DNA of 33,170 nucleotides from Myxococcales bacterium. Lineage in GTDB: Bacteria > Myxococcota_A > UBA9160 > SMWR01. Under the pieces are notes generated by a model. The model saw nothing but the letters and a program-made list of their open reading frames with translations, searched no databases and was not told the origin of the DNA. The position numbers and the translations under genes are program-made. Positions 7,563 to 15,749 of this stretch are shown in pieces. The first letter of the stretch is position 1; each line of letters opens with the position of its first letter. The DNA is taken from assembly GCA_013215605.1 (NCBI GenBank), contig JABSQW010000524.1, forward strand, positions 1 to 33,170, written 5' to 3'.

Positions 7563-9301
7563 GCGGTTGCCTCCACGCTGGGCAGACGCAGTCGGATCGC
7601 GGTCCCCTCCCCTAGCCGGCTCTCGATGCGCACGCTACCTCCATGTCCTTCCACGATGCGGTGGACGGTGGGCAGGCCCAGTCCGGAGCCCTCGCTTCGG
7701 GTGGTGAAGAACGGATCGAAGACGTGCTCGAGGACGTCCGGAGCCATTCCCGTTCCCTGGTCGGAAATACTGATCTCCACCCACCGATTCTTCCCCCCTG
7801 CCTCCCTTCGGCGCCCAGCGAACCTCTCTTGAGTCGGGGGATCCCGGCCCTCCCCGGCATCGCTCGGCGCAGCAACGATCCGCAGCAGACCCCCCGTCGG
7901 CATCGCCTGGGCGCCGTTCAGCACGAGGTTCCAGACCACCTGCCGCAGTTGGGCGGCGTCGGCGAGTACGCAGAGACCGGGCGGGACGTCGGTGAGGGTC
8001 GTGACCCCCTCGGGCCTTGCGGCGTCGAACATCTCGAGCACCTCGTTCACCAGATCTCCGACGGCCACCGCTTCGAGCCGCAGCGGAGCTGGACGGGCGT
8101 AGTGGAGGAAGTCCCCGATGAGCTGGTCGAGACGATCGGTCTCGCGGACTGCGATCTCCATCAAACGGGCGTTTTCGCCCTCTTCCCGGACTGCACCGAG
8201 CTTCTTCTGGAGGATCTGTACCGAGCCCGAGATCGCGGCGAGTGGGTTGCGAATCTCGTGCGCGATGCTCGCCGACAGCTCACCCAGCGCCGCGAGGCGC
8301 TCCGAGCGGCGCAGCTCTTCCTCCATTTCGACCACGTCCGTGACGTCCTGAAAGATGATCACGTGCCCGGAGGGAGCCGCCTCTGCGTCGCGCAGAATGT
8401 ATGCGCCAACGCCGAGAAACAGCTCCGCGCCGCCTCGGTTGCGGTAGCGGAGTCTCGCCCGACCACGCATTCCCGTGAGGTCGTCGTCGGTCTCCGCAAC
8501 GATGGCGCTCACGCCGGGAAGAATCGACTCGACGAATTGCCCGTCCGCCTCGACCGCTTCGAGGGCCGTGATTCGCACGGCCTCGGGATTGAACGAGGTG
8601 ATCCGGCCATTCGTGTCCGTGGTCAACAGGCCGCTCATCAAACTGTCGACCGTCCGTCGATGGAGACTCCAGAGCTCGTTGAGATCGCTCGTCTTCTGGT
8701 CGAGCGCTTCGTCGGTACGGCGGAGATCCGAGGCGAGAAAACGTCCGAGCGAGGTCGCCACCACGAGCGCCCCGGCGTGAGCCAACCAGAGCGCGAGAAG
8801 CACGGACCCGGGCTGCGCGACGCCCGACGGATTCGGCTCCACGAAGCCGCGGTAGCCCGCGAGCAGCAGTGCCCCGAAGCTGGTCGCGCCGAGCGCGGAC
8901 GCCGCCGCCGCGCCGGGCAACTCGAACAGCACCGCCCCGTATACCGCGACCAGGACATAGAGGAACGTGAATACGGAGTCGGTTCCGCCCGAGAACTGGA
9001 CGAGCGCCGTGACGATCGCGAAGTCGGTGGCGAGATTGATCGCGGCGAAGGCACGGGTGCGGCGAACGCGCTGGAGGACGAGCCCGTAGCCCACGGTGGC
9101 CAGGAACGCGAAGGCGACGGTGCCGTAGAGCCCCCTGCGCGCCGGGACGTTCACGCTGCCCGTGGCTGCGTCGAGCGCCAGGACGAGACCGAGGCTCAGC
9201 AGCGACAGGCCGAGCCGGGCGCCCATCAAGATGACGAGGCGGCGGTCCAGACCGCTCCTCCCGCGGGGTTCTTCGCCGGTTCGGTCGGTCGGAGCGTTCA
9301 T
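7559..9301 (-). CDS. pilS: PilS, sensor histidine kinase with six-helix membrane domain and PAS
   Basis: A 580-residue kinase. Residues about 20-195 contain roughly six transmembrane helices with the FSGGTDSVFTFLYVLVAVYG motif characteristic of PilS. A PAS domain (about 215-325, LLTTDTNGRITSFNPEA) and HisKA follow, with the H-box SIAHEIRNPLAAISGSVQIL (His348). The ATPase has N-box NLVLNGAQAM, G1 SDQGTGM, F-box FFTTR and G2 GSGLGLP. PilS phosphorylates PilR and in Pseudomonas senses pilin in the inner membrane. The ATG at 9301 lies 22 bp after pilC and lacks an obvious ribosome site. The N-terminus is a basic, glycine-rich tail. A low-complexity linker (EGRDPPTQERFAGRRREAGG) is inserted in the ATPase domain before KNRWVEISI. 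Confidence 0.9.
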   Translation of the reverse strand: MNAPTDRTGEEPRGRSGLDRRLVILMGARLGLSLLSLGLVLALDAATGSVNVPARRGLYGTVAFAFLATVGYGLVLQRVRRTRAFAAINLATDFAIVTALVQFSGGTDSVFTFLYVLVAVYGAVLFELPGAAAASALGATSFGALLLAGYRGFVEPNPSGVAQPGSVLLALWLAHAGALVVATSLGRFLASDLRRTDEALDQKTSDLNELWSLHRRTVDSLMSGLLTTDTNGRITSFNPEAVRITALEAVEADGQFVESILPGVSAIVAETDDDLTGMRGRARLRYRNRGGAELFLGVGAYILRDAEAAPSGHVIIFQDVTDVVEMEEELRRSERLAALGELSASIAHEIRNPLAAISGSVQILQKKLGAVREEGENARLMEIAVRETDRLDQLIGDFLHYARPAPLRLEAVAVGDLVNEVLEMFDAARPEGVTTLTDVPPGLCVLADAAQLRQVVWNLVLNGAQAMPTGGLLRIVAAPSDAGEGRDPPTQERFAGRRREAGGKNRWVEISISDQGTGMAPDVLEHVFDPFFTTRSEGSGLGLPTVHRIVEGHGGSVRIESRLGEGTAIRLRLPSVEATA

Positions 9302-9323
9302 GGCGGGGCTGCGGGGGGATCCG

Positions 9324-10535
9324 TCAGCCGATGGTCTCCGCGATCTTGAAGATCGGCAGGTACATGGCGATGAGCAGGCCCCCGACGGTTCCGCCGAGAC
9401 CGACCATCATGATCGGTTCGAGCAGCGACGTGAGAGCTTCGACGGCGGTGTCGACTTCGTCATCGTAGAAATCGGCGATCTTCCCGAGCATCGCCTCCAT
9501 GGCGCCCGTCTCCTCACCGACGGCGATCATCTGCACCACCATGCCGGGAAATACGCCCGACTCCGCGAGAGGCTCGGCGATGGTCTTCCCCTCTGCGATG
9601 GCCGCCTTCACCTCGAAGAGCGCCTCTTCGATGACCACGTTTCCGGCGGTCTTCGCGACGATTTCCAGGCCGTCCAGAATTGGAACGCCGCTCGCGATCA
9701 TGGTTCCGAGCGTTCGCGTGAAGCGCGCGACGGCGACCTTTCGGAGCAGGTCGCCGAAGATCGGGACCCGCAACGCCAGGGCATCCGTTCGACGGCGGAA
9801 CGACAGGCTCCGACTTCTCGCCTGGAAGAACGAGAAGAAGAAGAGGACGATGCCGACCAGCATCACCGCGATCCAATCCTGCAGCCAGTGGCTGAGGGTC
9901 ACGACCAGTTGCGTCGGTGCGGGTAGCACGCCGCCGAAATCCGCGAACATCTTCTCGAATGTCGGAATCACCTTCACGAGCAGCAGGAGGACCACACCAA
10001 CAGCCACCACACTGACGGTGAGGGGGTAGACCATCGCGCCCTTCACACGCTTCGCGAGGGCGTCCGCCTTCTCGAGATAGACCGCGAGGCGGTTCAGGAT
10101 CGTGTCGAGGATGCCGCCCACCTCGCCGGCGGCGACGAGGTTGACGTAGAGGGAGTCGAAGGGACTCGCGTGTTTCGAAAGGGCGTCGGCAAAGGTGCTG
10201 CCCTGCTCTACATCCGACTTGACCTCGCGGATGACGGCCTTGAACGTGGGGTTGGGCTGCTGATCGCCAAGGATGTTGAGGCACTGGACGAGCGGGAGAC
10301 CCGCGTCGATCATCGTCGCGAACTGACGGGTGAAGATGACGAGCTCTCTGGTCTTGATCCCCGGTTTCAAGAAAGGGAGATACTCGCTGATGTCCTTCGC
10401 CTTTTCCTTGACCGCAACCGGCAGGAGGCTCTGGGCGCGCAGCTGCACCATCACGGCTTCTTGATTGCCGGCCTCGATCTCGCCTTTCCTGACGGTTCCC
10501 TGGCGGGTTCGCGCTTTCCATGTGTAGATGGGCAT
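9324..10535 (-). CDS. pilC: PilC, type IV pilus inner-membrane platform protein
   Basis: A 403-residue GspF-family protein. The N-terminal motif YTWKARTRQGTVRKGEIEA opens the family. Two T2SSF repeats follow (about residues 65-190 and 270-395, each with the FTRQFATMIDAGLPLVQCL / FTRTLGTMIASGVPILDGL pattern) and about three transmembrane helices. PilC couples the PilB and PilT motors to pilin insertion at the inner membrane. The ATG at 10535 follows a purine-rich stretch with GGAGG and AAGGG. It lies 42 bp after pilT and 22 bp before pilS, consistent with one transcript. Confidence 0.95.
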   Translation of the reverse strand: MPIYTWKARTRQGTVRKGEIEAGNQEAVMVQLRAQSLLPVAVKEKAKDISEYLPFLKPGIKTRELVIFTRQFATMIDAGLPLVQCLNILGDQQPNPTFKAVIREVKSDVEQGSTFADALSKHASPFDSLYVNLVAAGEVGGILDTILNRLAVYLEKADALAKRVKGAMVYPLTVSVVAVGVVLLLLVKVIPTFEKMFADFGGVLPAPTQLVVTLSHWLQDWIAVMLVGIVLFFFSFFQARSRSLSFRRRTDALALRVPIFGDLLRKVAVARFTRTLGTMIASGVPILDGLEIVAKTAGNVVIEEALFEVKAAIAEGKTIAEPLAESGVFPGMVVQMIAVGEETGAMEAMLGKIADFYDDEVDTAVEALTSLLEPIMMVGLGGTVGGLLIAMYLPIFKIAETIG

Positions 10536-10577
10536 GAGCCCTTCCCCCTCCTCGGCCCTCAGGCCGATCGGCCTGCT

Positions 10578-11675
10578 CTAGCTGGCAACTCGTCGCACCG
10601 GAGCACCCGCGACGCCCTGTCCGATCAGGTTGCGCAGCTCCTCGTGTTCGGGACTTCGACCCAGCGCGTCCTCCATCGTGATCAGCCGACGCCGATACAG
10701 ACTCGCCAGGGATTGATTCATCGTCTGCATCCCGAACTTCTCCTGACCGACCTGCATCGCGGAGTAGATCTGATGCACCTTGTCCTCGCGCATCAGGTTC
10801 CGGATGGCCGCGTTCGGGATCATGATCTCGAGGGCCATGACGCGGCCCGGCCCGTTCGAGCGGGGGAGCAGGCTCTGGCACAGCACTCCCTCGAGCACGA
10901 AGGAGAGCTGCGCGCGAATCTGAGACTGCTGGTACGGGGGGAACACGTCCACGATGCGGTTGATCGTCTGGACGGCCGAGTTCGTGTGCAGAGTGGCGAG
11001 GCAGAGGTGGCCCGTCTCCGCCACCGTGAGCGCGGCTTCGATCGTCTCGAGGTCGCGCATCTCGCCGACGAGAACGACGTCCGGGTCCTGGCGCAGAATG
11101 TACTTGAGAGCGTGTTTGAAGCCCGCTGTGTCGGACCCCACCTCGCGCTGGTTGACGATGCAACCCTTGTGGTGGTGGAGGTACTCGATCGGATCCTCGA
11201 TGGTGACGATGTGCTCGTTTCGCTCGTTGTTGATGCGGTCGACCACGGTCGCGAGGGTCGTGGACTTGCCGGATCCCGTCGGCCCCGTCACGAGGATCAA
11301 CCCGCGCGGCTTTTCCGTCAGGTCCGACACCACCTTCGGCAGGCCGAGATCCTCGAACGTCTTGATCTTGAACGGAATCGCTCGGAAGGCCCCGGCCACG
11401 TTTCCGCGCTGCATGTAGATGTTCGCCCGGAAGCGCGACAGCTTCTGGACGCTGAACGAGAGGTCGAGTTCGTTCGTCTCCTCGAAACGGTGTTTCTGGG
11501 AGTCCGTGAGGACCGAGTAGCAGAGCTGCTTCGTCTCGGCCGGCGTCAGGGGCGGCATCCTGAGCGGGTGCAACTTGCCGTCGATACGCAGCTGGGGAGC
11601 GGTGCCGGTGGTGATGTGAAGGTCCGATGCGCCCTTCTCGATCATCGCCTTCAGAAGCTGGTGCATGTTTGACAT
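10578..11675 (-). CDS. pilT: PilT, twitching motility retraction ATPase
   Basis: A 365-residue hexameric ATPase, the usual PilT length. Visible elements are Walker A GPTGSGKST (131-139), the Asp box (IEDPIEYLHHHKGCIVNQREVG), Walker B DPDVVLVGEMRD, the His box (TGHLCLATLHTNSA) and the C-terminal PilT signature AIRNLMRE (canonical AIRNLIRE with Ile to Met), which is required for retraction and separates PilT from PilB. It depolymerises pili and powers twitching and DNA uptake. It lies 19 bp after pilB. It starts at ATG 11675, with a second Met four codons in. Confidence 0.96.
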   Translation of the reverse strand: MSNMHQLLKAMIEKGASDLHITTGTAPQLRIDGKLHPLRMPPLTPAETKQLCYSVLTDSQKHRFEETNELDLSFSVQKLSRFRANIYMQRGNVAGAFRAIPFKIKTFEDLGLPKVVSDLTEKPRGLILVTGPTGSGKSTTLATVVDRINNERNEHIVTIEDPIEYLHHHKGCIVNQREVGSDTAGFKHALKYILRQDPDVVLVGEMRDLETIEAALTVAETGHLCLATLHTNSAVQTINRIVDVFPPYQQSQIRAQLSFVLEGVLCQSLLPRSNGPGRVMALEIMIPNAAIRNLMREDKVHQIYSAMQVGQEKFGMQTMNQSLASLYRRRLITMEDALGRSPEHEELRNLIGQGVAGAPVRRVAS

Positions 11676-11694
11676 GAGCGGTCCCCGTTTCGAT

Positions 11695-13395
11695 CTAGTG
11701 GTCGGCCGTAGATATGCGGAACACTTCGCCGAGGGTCGTCGTTCCCTCGGTGAGCTTGTTCAGCGCGCTCTGGCGCAGGGTCTGCATTCCGAGGCGAATC
11801 GCCTCGCGCTTCAGCTCGAGAGACGAGGCTCCGTTCAACACGAACTCCTTCAGCTCTTCCCTCAGAACCATCACTTCGTAGATCGCGATCCGGCCCTTGA
11901 ATCCAGTGTCCGAACAGCTCCGGCAGCCCGCACCCTTCATGGCGATGGTCGCCCGGGCACGATCCTCGGCGAGGCCGGCCTCGATCAATGCCTCGGCTGT
12001 GACCTCGTCGTCGCGCTCTTTGCACTCCTCGCAGATCTTTCGCGAGAGGCGTTGAGCGACAATGCAGTTGACCGACGAGGACACCAGGAACGGCTCGATG
12101 CCCATGTTGAGCAGGCGGTTGATCGTGGACGGCGCGTCGTTCGTGTGGAGCGTCGAGAGCACCATGTGACCCGTGAGCGCCGCCTTCACCGCGATTTCCG
12201 CGGTCTCGAAGTCGCGAATCTCACCGACCATGATGATGTCCGGGTCCTGGCGCAGGAACGACCGGAGTGCCGCGGCGAAGTTGAGCCCGATCTCGTCGTG
12301 CATCTGAACCTGGTTGATACCGGTGAGGTTGAACTCGACCGGATCCTCCGCGGTCGACAGATTCTCCGTGGTCTTGTTGAGCTCCCAGAGACCCGAGTAC
12401 AGGGTCGTCGTCTTCCCCGAACCCGTCGGTCCGGTGACGAGCACCATGCCGAAGGGCTGATGGATCGAGTCCTTGAACTCCGCGAGCTGAGGTTCCTCGA
12501 AGCCGAGCTTCGTCATGTCGAGCTGCAAGTTCGACTTGTCGAGCAGGCGGAGCACGATCTTCTCGCCGTAGAGCGTTGGGAGCGCGGAGACACGGAAATC
12601 CATCTCCTTGCCGCGACCCATCTTCAGCTTGATGCGCCCGTCCTGGGGAAGGCGCCGCTCGGCGATGTCGAGCTCGGACATGATCTTGATGCGCGAGACG
12701 ATGGCGTTCTTGAGCTTCATCGGAGGCTTCATCGCCTCGTAGAGCACGCCGTCGATGCGGTAGCGACAGCGGAAGGACTTCTCGTAGGGCTCGATGTGGA
12801 TATCCGACGCGCTCTTCCGCACGGCATCGGTGAGGATGAGGTTCACGAGCTTGACGACTGGAGCGTCCTCGGAGGCCTTCGCAAGCTCTCCGATGTCGAC
12901 ATCTTCATCGTCCTGGACGAGGTCGATGTCCGAGTCGTCGAAGTCGCCCATGACATCTTCGAGCGAGGTCGATTGATCGTAGTACTTGTCGATGGCGCGG
13001 CGGATCGCCTCTTCGGCTGCGACCACGGCCTGGATGTTGTATCCGGTGAGAAACTTGATGTCGTCGAGCGCGAAGATGTTCGACGGGTCCGCCGTGGCGA
13101 CGATGAGCGTCGAGCCGGCGCGATTCACGGGCACCACGGTGTGCTTCGCCGCGACATCTTCCGGAATCAGCTGGACGACGACCGGTTCGATCTCGAATTC
13201 GTCGAGGTCGATCGAGGGGACTCCGTACTGCTTGGCGACGAAGTCCGTGAGATCGTTTTCGCCGAGATAACCGAGATCGGTGATCTGCGCGCCGAGGCGG
13301 CCGCCCTTCGATCGGACCTGGTCCCGTGCCTGACGGAGTTGCTCCGCGGTCAGGAGATTCTCCCTGACGAGGAGTTCCCCGATCTGCTCGTTCAC
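11695..13395 (-). CDS. pilB: PilB, type IV pilus assembly (extension) ATPase
   Basis: About 566 residues. An N-terminal MshEN/GspE-N domain (IGELLVRENLLTAEQLRQA...) is followed by an acidic linker (DFDDSDIDLVQDDEDVDIG). The ATPase domain has Walker A GPTGSGKTT near residue 330, Walker B DPDIIMVGEIRD and the His box TGHMVLSTLHTNDA. A tetracysteine zinc motif (CEECKERD ... CRSCSDTG) is typical of PilB and absent from PilT. It powers pilus extension. GTG at 13395 is chosen because GGAGG lies five bases upstream; the adjacent TTG at 13398 sits too close to that site. It is the first gene of the pilB-T-C-S-R run. The MshEN domain often binds cyclic-di-GMP; I did not verify the two-part binding motif. 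Confidence 0.95.
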   Translation of the reverse strand: MNEQIGELLVRENLLTAEQLRQARDQVRSKGGRLGAQITDLGYLGENDLTDFVAKQYGVPSIDLDEFEIEPVVVQLIPEDVAAKHTVVPVNRAGSTLIVATADPSNIFALDDIKFLTGYNIQAVVAAEEAIRRAIDKYYDQSTSLEDVMGDFDDSDIDLVQDDEDVDIGELAKASEDAPVVKLVNLILTDAVRKSASDIHIEPYEKSFRCRYRIDGVLYEAMKPPMKLKNAIVSRIKIMSELDIAERRLPQDGRIKLKMGRGKEMDFRVSALPTLYGEKIVLRLLDKSNLQLDMTKLGFEEPQLAEFKDSIHQPFGMVLVTGPTGSGKTTTLYSGLWELNKTTENLSTAEDPVEFNLTGINQVQMHDEIGLNFAAALRSFLRQDPDIIMVGEIRDFETAEIAVKAALTGHMVLSTLHTNDAPSTINRLLNMGIEPFLVSSSVNCIVAQRLSRKICEECKERDDEVTAEALIEAGLAEDRARATIAMKGAGCRSCSDTGFKGRIAIYEVMVLREELKEFVLNGASSLELKREAIRLGMQTLRQSALNKLTEGTTTLGEVFRISTADH

Positions 13396-13558
13396 CAACC
13401 CCTCCCGGACGCCGCGTCACTACGACGTCCTGGCCCGACCACCGCCCGCCGGCCAATCGGCGCGCGGTAGAACGTTTCCGATCACTTGGTGCCGCTTCCT
13501 GCGTACCCAAGAAACCGTTGAGAACCCGGTGAGTTATCGGCGCTTCGAGGGAGGACCT

Positions 13559-14686
13559 TTACTCGCCAGCGGATCGCTGAGCGGGGTCTTCGGCAGCGCT
13601 GGGGAGTGATCCGGCCGCGCGGGTGGCCTGACCGAGGTCCCGGAGGGAGGTGCGTCGAGAGCGCAGGACCACGAGCCCGATCACGGTGATCGTCACCCAC
13701 ATGACTGCGTGGACGAGGGTGCCACACGCCACGGCCGTCTTTGCCGAGACCCCGAATCGCAGGAGCGCCCACTTCGCGGCGGCGTGGTAGATGCCGAAGA
13801 AACCCGGGGCCGCCGGCAGCGCCACCGCGAAAGCCACTGCGACGAGAGTGGCCCATGCCGCCACGAGAGTCTCGAGTGGCGACCCGAGATCGATATCGAG
13901 CGCCCAGAAGGCCGCAATGAACGGGATCGCCGACCCGACGAACCAGATCAGGAGCGAGTCGATGCCGATCCAGACGAGGTGCGCGCCTCCCCGCAGTGAG
14001 CCCAATCCCGTGTGGAACTGCCAAAGAATCCGCTCGACGAGATCCGTCAGCCGTGAGGGAAAGAACGCGAGCAGACGTTTCGCGAAACCGATCACCTGCT
14101 CGGGACGCGCGCGCAGCCACACGAGGAAGCCGGCGGGCAGCAGCGCCAACGGAAGCAGCAGGATGGCGCCGCGAGCCAGCACGCCGTCGCTGCTCGCGCC
14201 CCAGAGCGCGATCACGACACCAGCCAGCAGGATGATCGTCATCGTGTCGACCACGCGCTCGAGCACCACGGTCCCGAGGAGCGCCGTGCCGCTCGCCCCG
14301 GTCTCCCGCGACAGGTACCACGGTCGGACCACCTCTCCCGCACGCAGCGGCAGGATGTTGTTGACCGTGAGCCCCACGGAAACCGCGCGGAAGAGCGGCC
14401 CCGTAGCGATCTCCTGGATGGGTGCCGTGAAGTGGGCCCAGCGCCGTGCCCGCAGGAAGCTGACTCCGAGATACGAGGGAATGGAGAGGCCGAGCAGCAG
14501 CACCCAGTCCGCGCCCGCGATCAGCCGCCCCACCTCGACGAAGTGGACGTCGCGCAGCGCGTACCACAGGAAGAGCAGCGTGACGGCGACGCCAAGCCAC
14601 ACGCGCGCGTCGAGCCATCCGCTCCGCGAGCGGCGGGGCGCCGGCCCGGTCGGTGCCGTCCCCCCGGTTTCCGACGACTCGCTCAA
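13559..14686 (-). CDS. Flippase-like integral membrane protein (lysylphosphatidylglycerol synthase TM / UPF0104 family)
   Basis: A 375-residue protein with about eight transmembrane helices and a basic N-terminal tail. The segments YLGVSFLRARRWAHF and GLTVNNILPLRAGEVVRPWYLSRETG match the conserved N-terminal core of the COG0392 family, and LPAAPGFFGIYHAAAKWAL matches its C-terminal PGG(x)G-like core. Relatives include the flippase half of MprF and glycolipid-associated membrane proteins; the substrate is unknown here and no aminoacyl-transferase domain is attached. The start is TTG at 14686, with GGAGG four bases upstream, overlapping the ribF stop by 4 bp (TTGA). It ends 163 bp before pilB on the same strand, so it may share a transcript with ribF rather than the pilus genes. 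The last 25 residues are a polar tail. Confidence 0.82.
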   Translation of the reverse strand: MSESSETGGTAPTGPAPRRSRSGWLDARVWLGVAVTLLFLWYALRDVHFVEVGRLIAGADWVLLLGLSIPSYLGVSFLRARRWAHFTAPIQEIATGPLFRAVSVGLTVNNILPLRAGEVVRPWYLSRETGASGTALLGTVVLERVVDTMTIILLAGVVIALWGASSDGVLARGAILLLPLALLPAGFLVWLRARPEQVIGFAKRLLAFFPSRLTDLVERILWQFHTGLGSLRGGAHLVWIGIDSLLIWFVGSAIPFIAAFWALDIDLGSPLETLVAAWATLVAVAFAVALPAAPGFFGIYHAAAKWALLRFGVSAKTAVACGTLVHAVMWVTITVIGLVVLRSRRTSLRDLGQATRAAGSLPSAAEDPAQRSAGE

Positions 14687-15639
14687 GAGGCCTCCAATCG
14701 AAGGCGGCCCTCTGCGACATCGGCGCTGATCTGCCCCCGCAGCCGCTCGACGTTCTCGAACTTCCGCTCCGGGCGGAGGTGGTGCTCGAATACGAACTCG
14801 ACCCGGCGACCGTAGACGTCTCCCTCGAAGTCGAGAAGGTGGGATTCGATCAACATGCGCTCCGCGTCACCGAACGTGGGGCGCGTTCCGACGTTCGCCA
14901 CGGACGGCAGGGCCTCGCCTCGCGCGGGGCTGCCGTCGTCGAGGAATCGGAGGCGCCCCGCGTAGACGCCGGCTACCGGGAGCACCTGACTCGCCTCGTC
15001 GGGCGCGAGGTTCGCCGTCGGAAACCCCAGGGTCCGCCCCCGGCGGTCGCCCTCGACGACGGTACCCCGCACGGCGTAGGGGCGTCCGAGGAACGCGGCT
15101 ACTTCTTCTGGGCGCGCGCGCGCGAGCAGTTCGCGCACGCGCGTCGAATTGACGTCCTGACCGCCAACGGTCACCTCCGAGATGATCGTCACCGAGAATC
15201 CGAGCTTCGGGCCGATCTCCGTCAGCATCCGCATGGACCCGGTGCGATCGCGGCCGAAGTGGAAGTCGTAGCCAACGTAGACCTCCATCGGTCCGATCCG
15301 GCCGTGGAGGACGTCGCGAATGAACGACTCCGGAGACGTCCGTGCGAACTCGGCGGTGAAAGGCTCTACCACCACCGCATCGACGCCCGCCTCTTCGAGC
15401 AACTCGAGCTTCTGCTCGAGTGTGGTGATCAGACCCGGTCCGCTCTCCGGCTGCAGGAAGCGCCGCGGATGGGGGTCGAAGGTGAACACGACGGCGTCAC
15501 CCCGCTGGGCGCGAGCGCGTTCGACCACGATATCGAGGATCGCGCGGTGACCCACGTGGATTCCGTCGAAGTTCCCCACCGTCACCACGGGGCGGGTGAA
15601 CGGGGGGGCGATATGTGCGCTGCCTTCGATTCTTCTCAT
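14683..15639 (-). CDS. ribF: Bifunctional riboflavin kinase / FAD synthetase
   Basis: A 318-residue cytoplasmic enzyme that makes FMN and then FAD. The FAD synthetase (nucleotidyltransferase) domain is N-terminal, with the HxGH-type motif GNFDGIHVGH (22-31) and the later NSTRVRELL that replaces the usual ISSTxxR. The C-terminal riboflavin kinase domain has the GRTLGFPTANL signature near residue 200, followed by GVYAG and VANVGTRPTF. The length is typical. ATG 15639 has only a weak GAAG upstream. It overlaps the membrane protein gene downstream by 4 bp. The 110-bp gap to the divergent permease must hold promoters for both directions. Confidence 0.95.
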   Translation of the reverse strand: MRRIEGSAHIAPPFTRPVVTVGNFDGIHVGHRAILDIVVERARAQRGDAVVFTFDPHPRRFLQPESGPGLITTLEQKLELLEEAGVDAVVVEPFTAEFARTSPESFIRDVLHGRIGPMEVYVGYDFHFGRDRTGSMRMLTEIGPKLGFSVTIISEVTVGGQDVNSTRVRELLARARPEEVAAFLGRPYAVRGTVVEGDRRGRTLGFPTANLAPDEASQVLPVAGVYAGRLRFLDDGSPARGEALPSVANVGTRPTFGDAERMLIESHLLDFEGDVYGRRVEFVFEHHLRPERKFENVERLRGQISADVAEGRLRLEAS

Positions 15640-15749
15640 GACTTCGATCGCCGCGCGGCGCTCGGATCCCCGCGCTCCCGGCTGCCCCGTTCCGAATCGA
15701 TCACATACGGATCGAACGAAATGGGGTCCGACACCGCTACCATCCGCTC

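Noticed and set aside
11665-13470. Very long antisense open frames opposite pilB, and similar ones opposite pilS (7643-9349), nfeD/coaBC (20675-22162), pilW (2332-3342) and dacB (27182-28360)
   Set aside because: They lie exactly opposite well-supported genes, are rich in Arg, Gly and Ala with no recognisable domain, and are the expected by-product of high G+C codon bias.
15649-15660. 12-bp palindrome CGCCGCGCGGCG in the ribF/LptFG divergent gap
   Set aside because: Consists only of C and G and is readily expected by chance in this composition; it lies just before the ribF start with no other operator features.
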